From Pseudomonadota bacterium (GTDB lineage Bacteria; Desulfobacterota; Binatia; Binatales; Binataceae), in NCBI GenBank assembly GCA_021323945.1, contig JAJPKA010000002.1, forward strand, positions 471,938 through 535,937: 64,000 nt of DNA, given 5' to 3'. Made by a program: the position numbers and the translations under genes. This document shows, one piece after another, positions 53,906 through 62,228 of the stretch. The first letter of the stretch is position 1. Each line of letters begins with the position of its first letter. Below the pieces are notes generated by a model that made no database searches, was not told the origin of the DNA, and saw only the letters and a list, made by a program, of their open reading frames with translations.

Positions 53906-54499
53906 GTGAGCAAACACCTCTTTGCCTTGTCGATGGTGCCTCTTGTGGCACTCGCAATTTGCGGATGCTCCAGTTCCGGTCTGCTTGGCACGGGACCGAC
54001 CGAGCGCACCACTAACGCTCAAGGAGAGCCACTGGTCCGGCTCCAGCACGATCGTCCCGAGGGTCTCGACCTCGACAAGGACCATGAGGCGCCACCGGAC
54101 AAGATAATCCCACTCGAGGTCGAATTTGCGACCCAAAACAAGCAGCAATTTGATGACCTGATGCGTCAGATCGCGGACCCGCATTCTCCGCAGTATCATC
54201 AATGGCTGACGCCTGAAGAGATGCACGCTCGGTTTGGTGAAAGCAAGCAACAGTTTGACGACGTTTTAAGATGGCTGCAGGAGCAAGGGTTCACGATTAC
54301 CGACCAAAGCTACGGCACCAATGCCGATTACATCCGGTTCAAGGGCACCATCGGCCAGATTGAGAAGGCCTTCGATGTGCAGCTGGTGCTCCCAGAATAT
54401 GACCACTATGCCGCCAAAAACGATCCCGCAATCCCTGCCCGGTTCGCCGGCGTCATCTCTAGAATAGTCGGCCTCGAAGAGGTCGGCCCGTTATACTGA
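53906..54499 (+). CDS. Lipoprotein consisting of a pro-kumamolisin activation domain only
   Basis: A 197-residue lipoprotein (signal peptide, likely lipidated Cys21 in ICGC). The mature part from about residue 65 matches the propeptide of S53 (kumamolisin/sedolisin) proteases: the QFDDLMRQIADPHSPQYHQW segment, LTPEEMHARFGES, VLRWLQEQGFTI, GTIGQIEKAFDVQL and the end FAGVISRIVGLEEV. In proteases this domain keeps the enzyme inactive and is followed by a catalytic domain of over 300 residues; here translation stops. The stop TGA overlaps the next ATG (TGATG), so it is coupled to the macrodomain gene. It may act as an inhibitor or chaperone of a separate protease, or as a truncated relic. Confidence 0.82.
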   Translation: MSKHLFALSMVPLVALAICGCSSSGLLGTGPTERTTNAQGEPLVRLQHDRPEGLDLDKDHEAPPDKIIPLEVEFATQNKQQFDDLMRQIADPHSPQYHQWLTPEEMHARFGESKQQFDDVLRWLQEQGFTITDQSYGTNADYIRFKGTIGQIEKAFDVQLVLPEYDHYAAKNDPAIPARFAGVISRIVGLEEVGPLY

Positions 54500-55035
54500 T
54501 GGGGTGCGTAATGAGCAGCGATTGGCGTTCCAAAGTAATCATTCGACAAGGTGACATAACCGAAGCTCGAGTTGATGCTATAGTCAATGCCGCCAACAAT
54601 GACCTTAAGCTCGGGGGTGGCGTCGCCGGCGCGATTCGTGCCAAGGGGGGGCCCTCGATTCAGGAGGAATGTGATCGGCTAGGCCCGGTGCCGATCGGCG
54701 AGGCGGCTATCACCGGGGCGGGTAATCTGCCAGCACGCTACGTCATTCACGCTGCCAGCATGCGGTTGGGAGGACGTACCACGGAGCCGAGCTTGCGCGA
54801 GGCAACCCGCAATTCGTTACTGAGAGCCAAAGAGAAAGGGCTCGAGACGATAGCCTTCCCGGCAATCGGGACCGGAATTGCAGGTTTTCCTCTCGATCGG
54901 TGTGCCGAAATTATGGGGGCGGAGGTGCGCGACCATCTTAAAGGCGAGACCTCGCTCAAGCGCGTCGAGTTCGTGCTGTTCGATGGGCCTTCGTTATACA
55001 TCTTTCAGCACGCATTTCAGAAAATCCCCGACTGA
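54499..55035 (+). CDS. Macrodomain protein (O-acetyl-ADP-ribose deacetylase type)
   Basis: A 178-residue macro domain. The ADP-ribose pocket is seen in GDITEARVDAIVNAANNDL, LGGGVAGAI, and the GTGIAGFPLDRCAEIM loop. Family members hydrolyse O-acetyl-ADP-ribose or remove ADP-ribose from proteins and nucleic acids. ATG 54499 shares one base with the upstream stop; a second ATG at 54511 has GGGGTG six bases ahead and could be the real start. Coupling to a surface lipoprotein is odd for a cytosolic enzyme. Confidence 0.9.
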   Translation: MGCVMSSDWRSKVIIRQGDITEARVDAIVNAANNDLKLGGGVAGAIRAKGGPSIQEECDRLGPVPIGEAAITGAGNLPARYVIHAASMRLGGRTTEPSLREATRNSLLRAKEKGLETIAFPAIGTGIAGFPLDRCAEIMGAEVRDHLKGETSLKRVEFVLFDGPSLYIFQHAFQKIPD

Positions 55036-55135
55036 CGGGCGTACAGGCACAGCGATGGACAGCATTCGCGCGTAGGCTGGCATCAGTGCGAAGTCCGGCT
55101 CGGCGCGAAACGGTAGCGGGTTGACATGTCTGGCG

Positions 55136-55924
55136 CTAGCCACCGAGGAAACTCGAAGCGACTTTAACGAACTCCGCGGGCTTCTCCAGGTGGGGGAAGT
55201 GGCCACAACGATCAATTATCTCGAGGCGCGAGCCGGCGATTCCCTTGCGATAGAGCTCACCGCACTCAACAGGCACGATCCGGTCTTGGCGGCCCCAAAC
55301 GATTAGCGTTGGTAGGTCCCGCAGACGCTCCAGGAGAGGGGGCAGGGCGGGATCATGCATGTAGGGTTTCCAGCAGTAACGAGTGGCTGCTTCGCGGTTA
55401 ATGATATGGGCCTCCCGAGCCTCAGGCGAGGGTTTGGTTCCAAACAGCAACTCATAATCGGCAACTTGGCTCACATCGAAGAACGAAAGTTGCCTGGTGC
55501 CCTCGGTTCCGTGCAAAAAGATGTCGGTGATTTCGCCTTCACGTGGCCGCACCCCGGCCGCATCCACCAGCAACATGCGAGTGAAACTTTTTGGCGACAT
55601 CACCGCCATCTCAGCTGCGAGCCAGCCGCCGATGAAATGACCAGCCAGCACCGCATCGCTGAGATTAAGTTCCTGCACAATCCACAAATAGAAGCGGGAC
55701 AGATCGACGAACGACTCCAGCCAGGGAGGACGCTCTGAGCCGGCGAAGCCGGGATGGGTGGGCACCACTACAGTGAAGCTGCGGGCAAGTTCGTCATGCA
55801 GGCGCAGCCAACCCAGATTGCCTTCGCTGCCATGTAACCAAAGTAACTGCGGCCCCGCGCCACCGATCAAATATCTGATTTGGGCGCCGCCCACCGTTAC
55901 CGTCTTTTCTTCGAATGCGGGCAT
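55136..55924 (-). CDS. Alpha/beta-hydrolase-fold protein lacking the nucleophile serine
   Basis: A 262-residue alpha/beta-hydrolase-fold protein with LLWLHGSEGN, PTHPGFAGSE, acid Asp214 in WGRQDRIVP and His242 in CGHFPHLEKP. The nucleophile elbow reads AGHFIGGW, with Phe97 where GHSxGG is expected; codon TTC (minus strand of 55634-55636) is one base from TCC. Either the protein is not a serine hydrolase (binding or lyase-like role), or this is a point mutation or assembly error. ATG 55924 has AAGGAA eight bases ahead; the frame extends 34 codons upstream to a TTG three bases after the monooxygenase stop. Last gene of the amidohydrolase-monooxygenase run. Confidence 0.82.
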   Translation of the reverse strand: MPAFEEKTVTVGGAQIRYLIGGAGPQLLWLHGSEGNLGWLRLHDELARSFTVVVPTHPGFAGSERPPWLESFVDLSRFYLWIVQELNLSDAVLAGHFIGGWLAAEMAVMSPKSFTRMLLVDAAGVRPREGEITDIFLHGTEGTRQLSFFDVSQVADYELLFGTKPSPEAREAHIINREAATRYCWKPYMHDPALPPLLERLRDLPTLIVWGRQDRIVPVECGELYRKGIAGSRLEIIDRCGHFPHLEKPAEFVKVASSFLGG

Positions 55925-56029
55925 GTGATCTTCCTTCACCAAAGGCTCATCCCTAATCAGAGCAGCTATCTGGTCGGGGGAAAGTCCGATAGGGTGGAAT
56001 GGTAAAATGTCGGGAGGAAGCGACAATTT

Positions 56030-57241
56030 CTATGGCGCCTGCTCGAAGGGGCCTGGCAAATCCAGTTCTCTACCAATTTCGCGGATCGCAGGAAGTACTT
56101 CTTCCTTCATCAACTCCAGGCAGCGCATGGTGTCCTTATGACTGATGGTGCCGTCATTGGTCCATACTCCGAGAATACCTGGACGCAATACCTCCAGCCC
56201 TTGGCGAATCTTTTTGATAACGGTCTTGGGGCTGCCGACCACCACACGATTGGTCTCCACCACCTTCTCCCAACCAGCGGCGTCAACACCACCATAGAGC
56301 GGATCGGGGCGCAGCGCGTGTTTGTACTGTTCCAATAGTCGCTTCGACCCCTCGCGAGAGTTGTACCCGGCTGGTGCCATGAAGTCAGCCGGCAGCGGGA
56401 CGCGCCCGACCCCAGCGTTGCCCACTAGAAAGCCCTTTCCCACTTCCAGCGCTTTCTCATCGGTGTCCTGCACGTGGATACGCCAGAGATAGCCGAAATT
56501 CTGTGGTCCGGGTTCGTAGCCCAGTTCTGCCGCTGCCTTGCGGTAGAGGTCGGTCATCGACACTGTCACTTCGGGGTCAGTTTCCAAATAGATGTACGGA
56601 TAGTGGTGGCGCGCGCACCACTCCAGTGTCTCGGGGCTGCCGACACCGGGAATCCAGATCGGAGGATGGGGCTTCTGCAGCGGCCGTTCAAACGGATTCA
56701 CCACCCGAAAGTGATAGTGTTTGCCTTCCCAACGGAATGGTCCAGGTGTGGTCCAGGTCTTTATTATCAGGTCATGAGCTTCTTCAAATCGCTCGCGATT
56801 GTGAACCGGATTGGTGTTGGTCGCCCAACTCTCGATTCCGGTACCTCGGACGAAGCCTGAGACCAGCCTGCCTCGAGAGATCATGTCGATTTCGGCTAAT
56901 TCCTCCGCCAGTCGGATCGGGTTGTCGAAGATTGGCAGTGGATTGCCGAGCAGCACGATCTTGGGTTTTTTGGTAATACGCGCCAGGATCGCGGCCTCGA
57001 GGTTCATCGCGGCACCGAGACAGGTGGGAGTGTTGTGATGTTCATTGAGCATCAGACCATCGAAACCCACCTCCTCTGAAAACTGGTATTCATCGAGGTA
57101 TTCGTTGTAGAGGTCGGCCCCTAACTCGGGGTTGAAATGGCTATTCGGGAAAGTCAGCCGAACCGAACTCCGAAAGCTCCGGCGCACATCCTCTTCCGTG
57201 TAGGCGACGTAGGGTCGCTCAGTAAAACGCATTATAAACAT
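56030..57241 (-). CDS. Luciferase-like (LLM class) flavin-dependent oxidoreductase
   Basis: A 403-residue TIM-barrel monooxygenase: GFDGLMLNEHHNTPTCLG, KIVLLGNPLPIFDNPIRLAEELAE, DMISRGRLVSGFVRGTG, PHPPIWIPGVGS and VVGSPKTVIKKI. The N-terminal part matches the subgroup with a long first loop seen in alkanal- and nitrilotriacetate-like enzymes. Oxygen insertion into an unknown substrate is expected. It lies 188 bases after one amidohydrolase and just before the nucleophile-less hydrolase, forming a likely catabolic unit. AGAGGA precedes the ATG at about nine bases. Confidence 0.87.
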   Translation of the reverse strand: MFIMRFTERPYVAYTEEDVRRSFRSSVRLTFPNSHFNPELGADLYNEYLDEYQFSEEVGFDGLMLNEHHNTPTCLGAAMNLEAAILARITKKPKIVLLGNPLPIFDNPIRLAEELAEIDMISRGRLVSGFVRGTGIESWATNTNPVHNRERFEEAHDLIIKTWTTPGPFRWEGKHYHFRVVNPFERPLQKPHPPIWIPGVGSPETLEWCARHHYPYIYLETDPEVTVSMTDLYRKAAAELGYEPGPQNFGYLWRIHVQDTDEKALEVGKGFLVGNAGVGRVPLPADFMAPAGYNSREGSKRLLEQYKHALRPDPLYGGVDAAGWEKVVETNRVVVGSPKTVIKKIRQGLEVLRPGILGVWTNDGTISHKDTMRCLELMKEEVLPAIREIGRELDLPGPFEQAP

Positions 57242-57429
57242 TGGCTACATCCTCTCCGCTGTGCGATTTGGCAAGAATTGTGATTCCCCGCTCTTACCCT
57301 CGTCAGCGGTCATCCAGCGCCCGGGAAGGCCAGTGCTGCAGCCTGGTGACAGTTTCATATGACTCTTGGGCCACAACCGGCAGCCAATTGTGCGACCAAG
57401 TCGGCTGAAAGACTCATGACATTCGTAGA

Positions 57430-58551
57430 TCAGCTGAGACCGAGCTGATACAAGCGATTGGCATTACTGAACACGATTTTCTGTCTTACCTCCAATGGCA
57501 CGCCGGCAAAGTTTTCGTCGATGGTTTTCAACGAATTTGGAAACGTCGAGTCGGCATGTGGAAAGTCCGACGCCCACATGTAGTTGTCCTCACCGAAAAA
57601 TCTCCAGGTCCCCGGTCCCAAGGGATCATCCTGGAAGGTTGCCATGATATTGCGCTTGACGTATTCGCTCGGCTTCATTGCCAACCGGGGGCGCGGATTC
57701 CCCATTTTGGAATAGACGTGGTCCAGCCGATGAACCCAATTGGGGATCCAGCCGACATCATTCTCGGCTGACACCACGCGCAGTTTTGGAAAACGTTCGA
57801 ACACACCACCGTATACCAAACGCGTCATGCATTGCTCGACCACATGGATGCAGTGAATTTGCAGATCGGCCGGCGTGGGCATGAACGGCGTCGTGGTCAT
57901 GCCGGAAACCAGTGGCTTATGCAGCGAGATCGGCAGTCCGGTGTCAGAGGCTACCTGCCAAAGTGGATCGAAGCTTTCGTGGCTGTAGGGAATGGCAATC
58001 GTATCGCTGGCGATTACAAGAATGCCCTTTAACCCTCTTTTGGCGAAACGCTCGATTTCCGACACATCGGGCAAACTGCTCAAGGAGTAAAGGCCGATCC
58101 CGGCGAACCGCTTGGGTGCATGAGCGCAGAATTCTGCCAGCCAGTCATTGTAGACTCGAATACAGGCCTGCTGCAGCCTGGTATCGGTCATACTGAGCAG
58201 AGCGATACCCAGGCTCGCGTACAGGACTTCGGCGCAGACCCCGTCACGGTCCTGGTCCTTGATCCGTTCGACTGGATCCCATCCACTCGGACGCGCAGCC
58301 TCGTAACCGTGCTTCATATGCTCGCGCAGTTCTTCACCGCTGCGGCCGGCGGCAAACACTCCGGCAACCGTCAGCGGGGCAAGGCCCGGCCCGACGAAAA
58401 CAAATGGGGCGCTGAGCGCCAGACCGCTGGCGCCCTCTCGCTTGACGACTCGTGGGGCATTGTCGCGATACTCACGGTCTAGTCGTTCAACCCACAAATT
58501 GCCCGGCTCCACCATATGCGAATCTGCTGAAATCACCTGCATGTTTGCCAT
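57430..58551 (-). CDS. Amidohydrolase family 2 protein (ACMSD-like)
   Basis: A 373-residue TIM-barrel metal enzyme starting MANMQVISADSHMVEP, where SADSH replaces the usual HxH metal pair as in many amidohydro_2 members. Other marks are FAGIGLYSL, ISLHKPL with a conserved His, VSAENDVGWIPNWVHRLD and the late WASDFPHADSTFPNS, which carries the catalytic Asp. Relatives decarboxylate or hydrolyse aromatic and heterocyclic acids. ATG 58551 has GGGAG about eight bases ahead. An ATG at 58593 overlapping the upstream stop (ATGA) is an alternative and would indicate coupling to the aminoacylase-type gene. Confidence 0.85.
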   Translation of the reverse strand: MANMQVISADSHMVEPGNLWVERLDREYRDNAPRVVKREGASGLALSAPFVFVGPGLAPLTVAGVFAAGRSGEELREHMKHGYEAARPSGWDPVERIKDQDRDGVCAEVLYASLGIALLSMTDTRLQQACIRVYNDWLAEFCAHAPKRFAGIGLYSLSSLPDVSEIERFAKRGLKGILVIASDTIAIPYSHESFDPLWQVASDTGLPISLHKPLVSGMTTTPFMPTPADLQIHCIHVVEQCMTRLVYGGVFERFPKLRVVSAENDVGWIPNWVHRLDHVYSKMGNPRPRLAMKPSEYVKRNIMATFQDDPLGPGTWRFFGEDNYMWASDFPHADSTFPNSLKTIDENFAGVPLEVRQKIVFSNANRLYQLGLS

Positions 58552-58589
58552 TGTGCTTTTCTCCCGGACTGCTGACTTTCGATTTTCGA

Positions 58590-60281
58590 TCATGCCACCT
58601 GCTGGCCGGAGCGGAGGACGCGGCCTGGCAACGCCCCGCTGTGTGCTCCGTGCTCATAAAGCACGGTTCCATTGACGATGGTGTACTCGACTCCCTCGGC
58701 CGGGGTTACCATCCGCCGCCCGCCACCGGGCAAATCATGGCGGATCTCCGGACGCTCAGGTGAACCGATTCGAGCAAAATCAAAGACCGTGATATCCGCC
58801 GCCATGCCTACCTTCAGTTCGCCGCGATCGCTTATTCCAAAGAATCGAGCGGGTTCAGAACTAATACGCTGCACGGCTCGCTCCAGGGTAATCGCCTGTC
58901 TTGTGCGAACGAAATGGCCTAGCAAATAGGTTGGGTAACCCGCGTTGCACAGCATGTCGACATGAGCGCCCCCGTCCGAGATTCCGATCATCGTCCGCGG
59001 ATCACTGAACTTGCGCGCCACTCGGTCCTCGTTGATGTCGAGCAGCGGCATCATAAACGTAAGATTCAGGTCGTCCTCCAGCACCATATCAAAAAAGACA
59101 TCCAGCGGGCTGGCATTGCGTGCCCGGGCCAATTCCGTGATCGTTTTCCATTGCGCAGATTTAAGCGCGGGATTTATCGCCTCCTTGACCCGGGCGCGGT
59201 CCCACAAGCCGCGAAGAATCGGCCGACGCGCGAGCTCACTTTCGAAACTGCGGCGGAACTCCCGGCTGGAATATAGCTCCTTCTGGGCCTGAGGAGATTT
59301 GTCACCAAAGGCCGGCTTGATTGAATTCATGCTGCCAAAGATGAAAGGGTTGCGCAGATTGAACTCGACAATTAGCGGGCGCGCCGCCACCTGCGGCCGA
59401 CAACCTCGTGCAAGCAATGGCGCAGCTCGCTCCAGCGTCTGCTGCCAGGCTTCCGGTGCGTCATCGCGATCACGCAAATTCAGCCAGGTTACCGGCCGTT
59501 CACTCTCACTCGACAGGAGATCAAGCAGCTCGTATTCATCTTCGGAGAGTCCACTTGGCTGCTTAGTCAGAGCAATCTCGATAACGCCGTGCCCAGCTTC
59601 GCGTAGCACGCGAGCATAGCTCCGGAGCTCATCGAGGCTGGCCTTACGACAAGCCAGCGGCAACCCTTTGTAGCCGACATGCTGAGGCATCACCGTAAGG
59701 GAGAAACCGAATGCGCCAGCGGCCAGCGACTGGCGCAGCATGCTTGCTATCTCCCTGATCTCGGCCTTGGCGGCTGCGCGCTGCATCGCTGCCTCGCCCA
59801 TCGACCAATGCCGGAAGGGCGATAACGGAGCCAGAAAACCCACATTGATTCCGATGCCTCGGCGCTGCGCGGCGTCCATATACTCGGGAAATGTCTCCCA
59901 ATCCCACGTAATACCCCGACTCAGAACCGGATAGGGAATGGCCTCGACGTGGACCAGGTTCCACGTTGCCACGTCGCGATCGGCGGGCTTGCACGGCGCC
60001 AGGCCAACTCCACAATTGCCCATGATAACCGTCGTCACGCCGTGCCAAGAGGAACACGTGAGGAGCGGGTCCCAACAGATCTGCGCATCATAATGGGTGT
60101 GCGGGTCGATAAACCCGGGTGCAGCGATAAGTCCGTCCGCGTTAATGATCCGCTGAGCAAGACTGGAACATTTTCCGATTTCGACGATGCGGCCTCGCCC
60201 AACCCCGATATCCGCCGAATATCGTGGCGCGCCGGTTCCGTCGATCACCGTGGCATTGCGGATGACCAGATCGAGCGGCAT
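58590..60281 (-). CDS. D-aminoacylase-type amidohydrolase (amidohydrolase family 3)
   Basis: A 563-residue paralogue of the protein at 17410-19119, with LDLVIRNATVIDGTGAPR, FIDPHTHYDAQICWDP, GNCGVGLAP, and late ISDGGAHVDML plus the closing sandwich ADITVFDFARI. It should hydrolyse an N-acyl or cyclic amide in a metal-dependent way. ATG 60281 is set by GGAGG seven bases upstream; the frame opens 61 codons earlier and would overlap aroG, so is rejected. First gene of the run that continues with the second amidohydrolase, monooxygenase and hydrolase-fold gene. Confidence 0.88.
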   Translation of the reverse strand: MPLDLVIRNATVIDGTGAPRYSADIGVGRGRIVEIGKCSSLAQRIINADGLIAAPGFIDPHTHYDAQICWDPLLTCSSWHGVTTVIMGNCGVGLAPCKPADRDVATWNLVHVEAIPYPVLSRGITWDWETFPEYMDAAQRRGIGINVGFLAPLSPFRHWSMGEAAMQRAAAKAEIREIASMLRQSLAAGAFGFSLTVMPQHVGYKGLPLACRKASLDELRSYARVLREAGHGVIEIALTKQPSGLSEDEYELLDLLSSESERPVTWLNLRDRDDAPEAWQQTLERAAPLLARGCRPQVAARPLIVEFNLRNPFIFGSMNSIKPAFGDKSPQAQKELYSSREFRRSFESELARRPILRGLWDRARVKEAINPALKSAQWKTITELARARNASPLDVFFDMVLEDDLNLTFMMPLLDINEDRVARKFSDPRTMIGISDGGAHVDMLCNAGYPTYLLGHFVRTRQAITLERAVQRISSEPARFFGISDRGELKVGMAADITVFDFARIGSPERPEIRHDLPGGGRRMVTPAEGVEYTIVNGTVLYEHGAHSGALPGRVLRSGQQVA

Positions 60282-60415
60282 AAAGCGTCCTCCGAAAACT
60301 GCTAACTTGTGCGTAGGCGTGCGCCGCGCTGATGTCAAGTCGAAGTCGATCGCTGTCAGCTCAAGCCAGCCGAACGCCTCGTGCCACGGTTCCTCTGTTT
60401 TTGAGCGTGCTTCCG

Positions 60416-61477
60416 TTAGCGTCCGGCAGCAGCCGTCAATGCCTCCGCTGCCTCGAACAGACATTGCTCAGTCGTCGGCCAATCGATGCAAGGATCAGTT
60501 ATCGAGACGCCGTATTTCAGGGCGGTACGATCCGGCACCAGGGGCTGATTCCCAGGGCCGATGTTACTCTCCAGCATCACTCCCATAATCGCGTCGCCGC
60601 GATCGCAACGCTGCTCAATAAGAGCCTTCAATACGGCGGGTTGCTTGGTGTAATCCTTAGCGGTTTGTGCGTGAGAGCAATCGACCAGAACGCGGGGCTC
60701 GAGCCGGGCTGCCCGCAACAGCCGACAGCATTCTTCGATACTTCGGGCATCGTAATTCGGGCTCTTGCCACCTCGCAGTACGACATGAGTGTCGGGATTT
60801 CCGGTGGTCCTGACAATAGCGGTGAGTCCATCCTGGTTGATACCCAGGAAGGAGTGCGGGTGGCGGGCCGATTCTATAGCGTTAATCGCGACCTGGAGAT
60901 TTCCGTCGGTCGAATTTTTGAATCCCACTGGCATCGAGAGCCCACTTGCCATCTCACGGTGCGTTTGCGATTCAGTGGTCCGGGCGCCAATCGCTGACCA
61001 CGAGATGAGGTCAGCGATGTACTGCGGCGTAATCGGGTCGAGCATCTCGGTGGCCGCTCCCAGTCCCATTCGGTTGATTTGCAATAACAGTCGGCGTGCT
61101 ATGCGCAGCCCCTCCTCCATCTGGCAACTGTCGTCCATCTTCGGATCATTGATCAGTCCCTTCCATCCGATGGTGGTTCGGGGTTTTTCGAAGTAGACCC
61201 GCATCAGGATGAACAATTGCGAATTCACCTGAGCGCTCAAGCGACAGAGCCGCTCCGCGTAGTCCAAGGCGGCCTCTGGATCGTGGATCGAGCAGGGGCC
61301 GACAATACATAGCATGCGGTTGTCCGCACCTTGCAGGATCCGGCGGACAACTTCGCGGGTTCTTACGACATTGGCCACGATGAACTCGTCCACCGGAAGT
61401 TCATTTTTGAGCAGGCGGGGTGCAAGCAACGGGGACGTCTCAACTACGTGCAGATCCTGTATTTGATCAGTTCCCAC
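60416..61477 (-). CDS. 3-deoxy-7-phosphoheptulonate synthase (class I, AroG type)
   Basis: A 353-residue DAHP synthase, first enzyme of aromatic amino acid synthesis, joining PEP and erythrose 4-phosphate. CIVGPCSIHDP, MRVYFEKPRTTIGWKGLINDP, GARTTESQTHREMASGLSMP, VLRGG and VDCSHAQT are all class I alpha signatures, with the metal Cys and His intact. The length and N-terminus match feedback-sensitive E. coli-type isozymes. GTG 61477 has no strong ribosome binding site. Monocistronic, divergent from the RskA-domain gene. Confidence 0.95.
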   Translation of the reverse strand: MGTDQIQDLHVVETSPLLAPRLLKNELPVDEFIVANVVRTREVVRRILQGADNRMLCIVGPCSIHDPEAALDYAERLCRLSAQVNSQLFILMRVYFEKPRTTIGWKGLINDPKMDDSCQMEEGLRIARRLLLQINRMGLGAATEMLDPITPQYIADLISWSAIGARTTESQTHREMASGLSMPVGFKNSTDGNLQVAINAIESARHPHSFLGINQDGLTAIVRTTGNPDTHVVLRGGKSPNYDARSIEECCRLLRAARLEPRVLVDCSHAQTAKDYTKQPAVLKALIEQRCDRGDAIMGVMLESNIGPGNQPLVPDRTALKYGVSITDPCIDWPTTEQCLFEAAEALTAAAGR

Positions 61478-61498
61478 GGCTTCATACTTGTAGCGGAA

Positions 61499-61527
61499 TC
61501 GAACGCTTCGGTGAAGAGAGCTATAAT
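61499..61527 (+). promoter_or_regulatory. Possible sigma70-type promoter for the RskA-domain gene
   Basis: A perfect TATAAT (61522-61527) lies 80 bases before ATG 61608, with TCGAAC 17 bases upstream as a weak -35. It is in the 130-base gap between divergent genes. Confidence 0.4.
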
Positions 61528-61607
61528 TTGCGCAGCGGGATCAACGATAGGCCGTTGCGCAGGTAGAAAGTCACGAGGGAGAAGAGCTGCTGACTAAACC
61601 AGCTGAG

Positions 61608-62222
61608 ATGCCGGGCGCCGTCGCGCCAGCCTCGCCGCCGTGGTACCAACGCGTATCATTCTGGCGCTCGCTCGCAGGAATGGCGTTGGCCTTGGCGCTA
61701 GGTTGCGCTGCCGTGGCGCTCGAGACGGCCTCAGAGCTATCTGTACGGTCCACGGCGTTTTATCACCGGCTGCAGTTTTTGCGCTCGCGCATTGCGCAGT
61801 TGCGTACACAGGCCGCGAATGCGGAGCGATATCTGGCGGCCCTACGCGCAGAACGCGCTGCCCGCGCTGATGTCAACCAGGTCCTATCCGCTGATGACGC
61901 GATCGTCATACCCCTCAAGCTTGACCGGACAGGTGACAGCAGCGGGATGGTCGTCATCAGCAGGAAGGCTGGCAACGCGATAGTTGAAATAGCCGGTCTG
62001 CCGCCTCCGGCGGCTGGAGCGACCTACGTGCTGTGGTGGCTACCAGCGCGGGGCCAGCCGATAAAGGTCGGCGACGTTACCCCACGGCGCGACGGTCGGT
62101 TGTCCCTTACGGTCCCAATTTCACCCGGAACACCGCATATTGCCGGCGCAGTCATCACCCTCGAGCCGCGCAAAGCGGACCTGAGATCCTCCAAGCGAGT
62201 AGTTGAAGGGAAGGTTCCGTGA
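61608..62222 (+). CDS. Membrane protein with RskA-type anti-sigma C-terminal domain
   Basis: A 204-residue single-pass protein. Residues 1-20 are cytosolic, a membrane helix spans about 22-41, a coiled coil follows (FYHRLQFLRSRIAQLRTQ to about 95), and the C-terminal domain has VIPLKLDRTGDSSGMVVI, YVLWWLPARGQP and the GAVITLEPRK end typical of RskA-type anti-sigma K domains in the periplasm. The N-terminal zinc-finger sigma-binding part is absent and no sigma factor gene is adjacent, so a true anti-sigma role is doubtful. Seven bases precede the flavoprotein frame that follows. Confidence 0.75.
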   Translation: MPGAVAPASPPWYQRVSFWRSLAGMALALALGCAAVALETASELSVRSTAFYHRLQFLRSRIAQLRTQAANAERYLAALRAERAARADVNQVLSADDAIVIPLKLDRTGDSSGMVVISRKAGNAIVEIAGLPPPAAGATYVLWWLPARGQPIKVGDVTPRRDGRLSLTVPISPGTPHIAGAVITLEPRKADLRSSKRVVEGKVP

Positions 62223-62228
62223 GCCACG

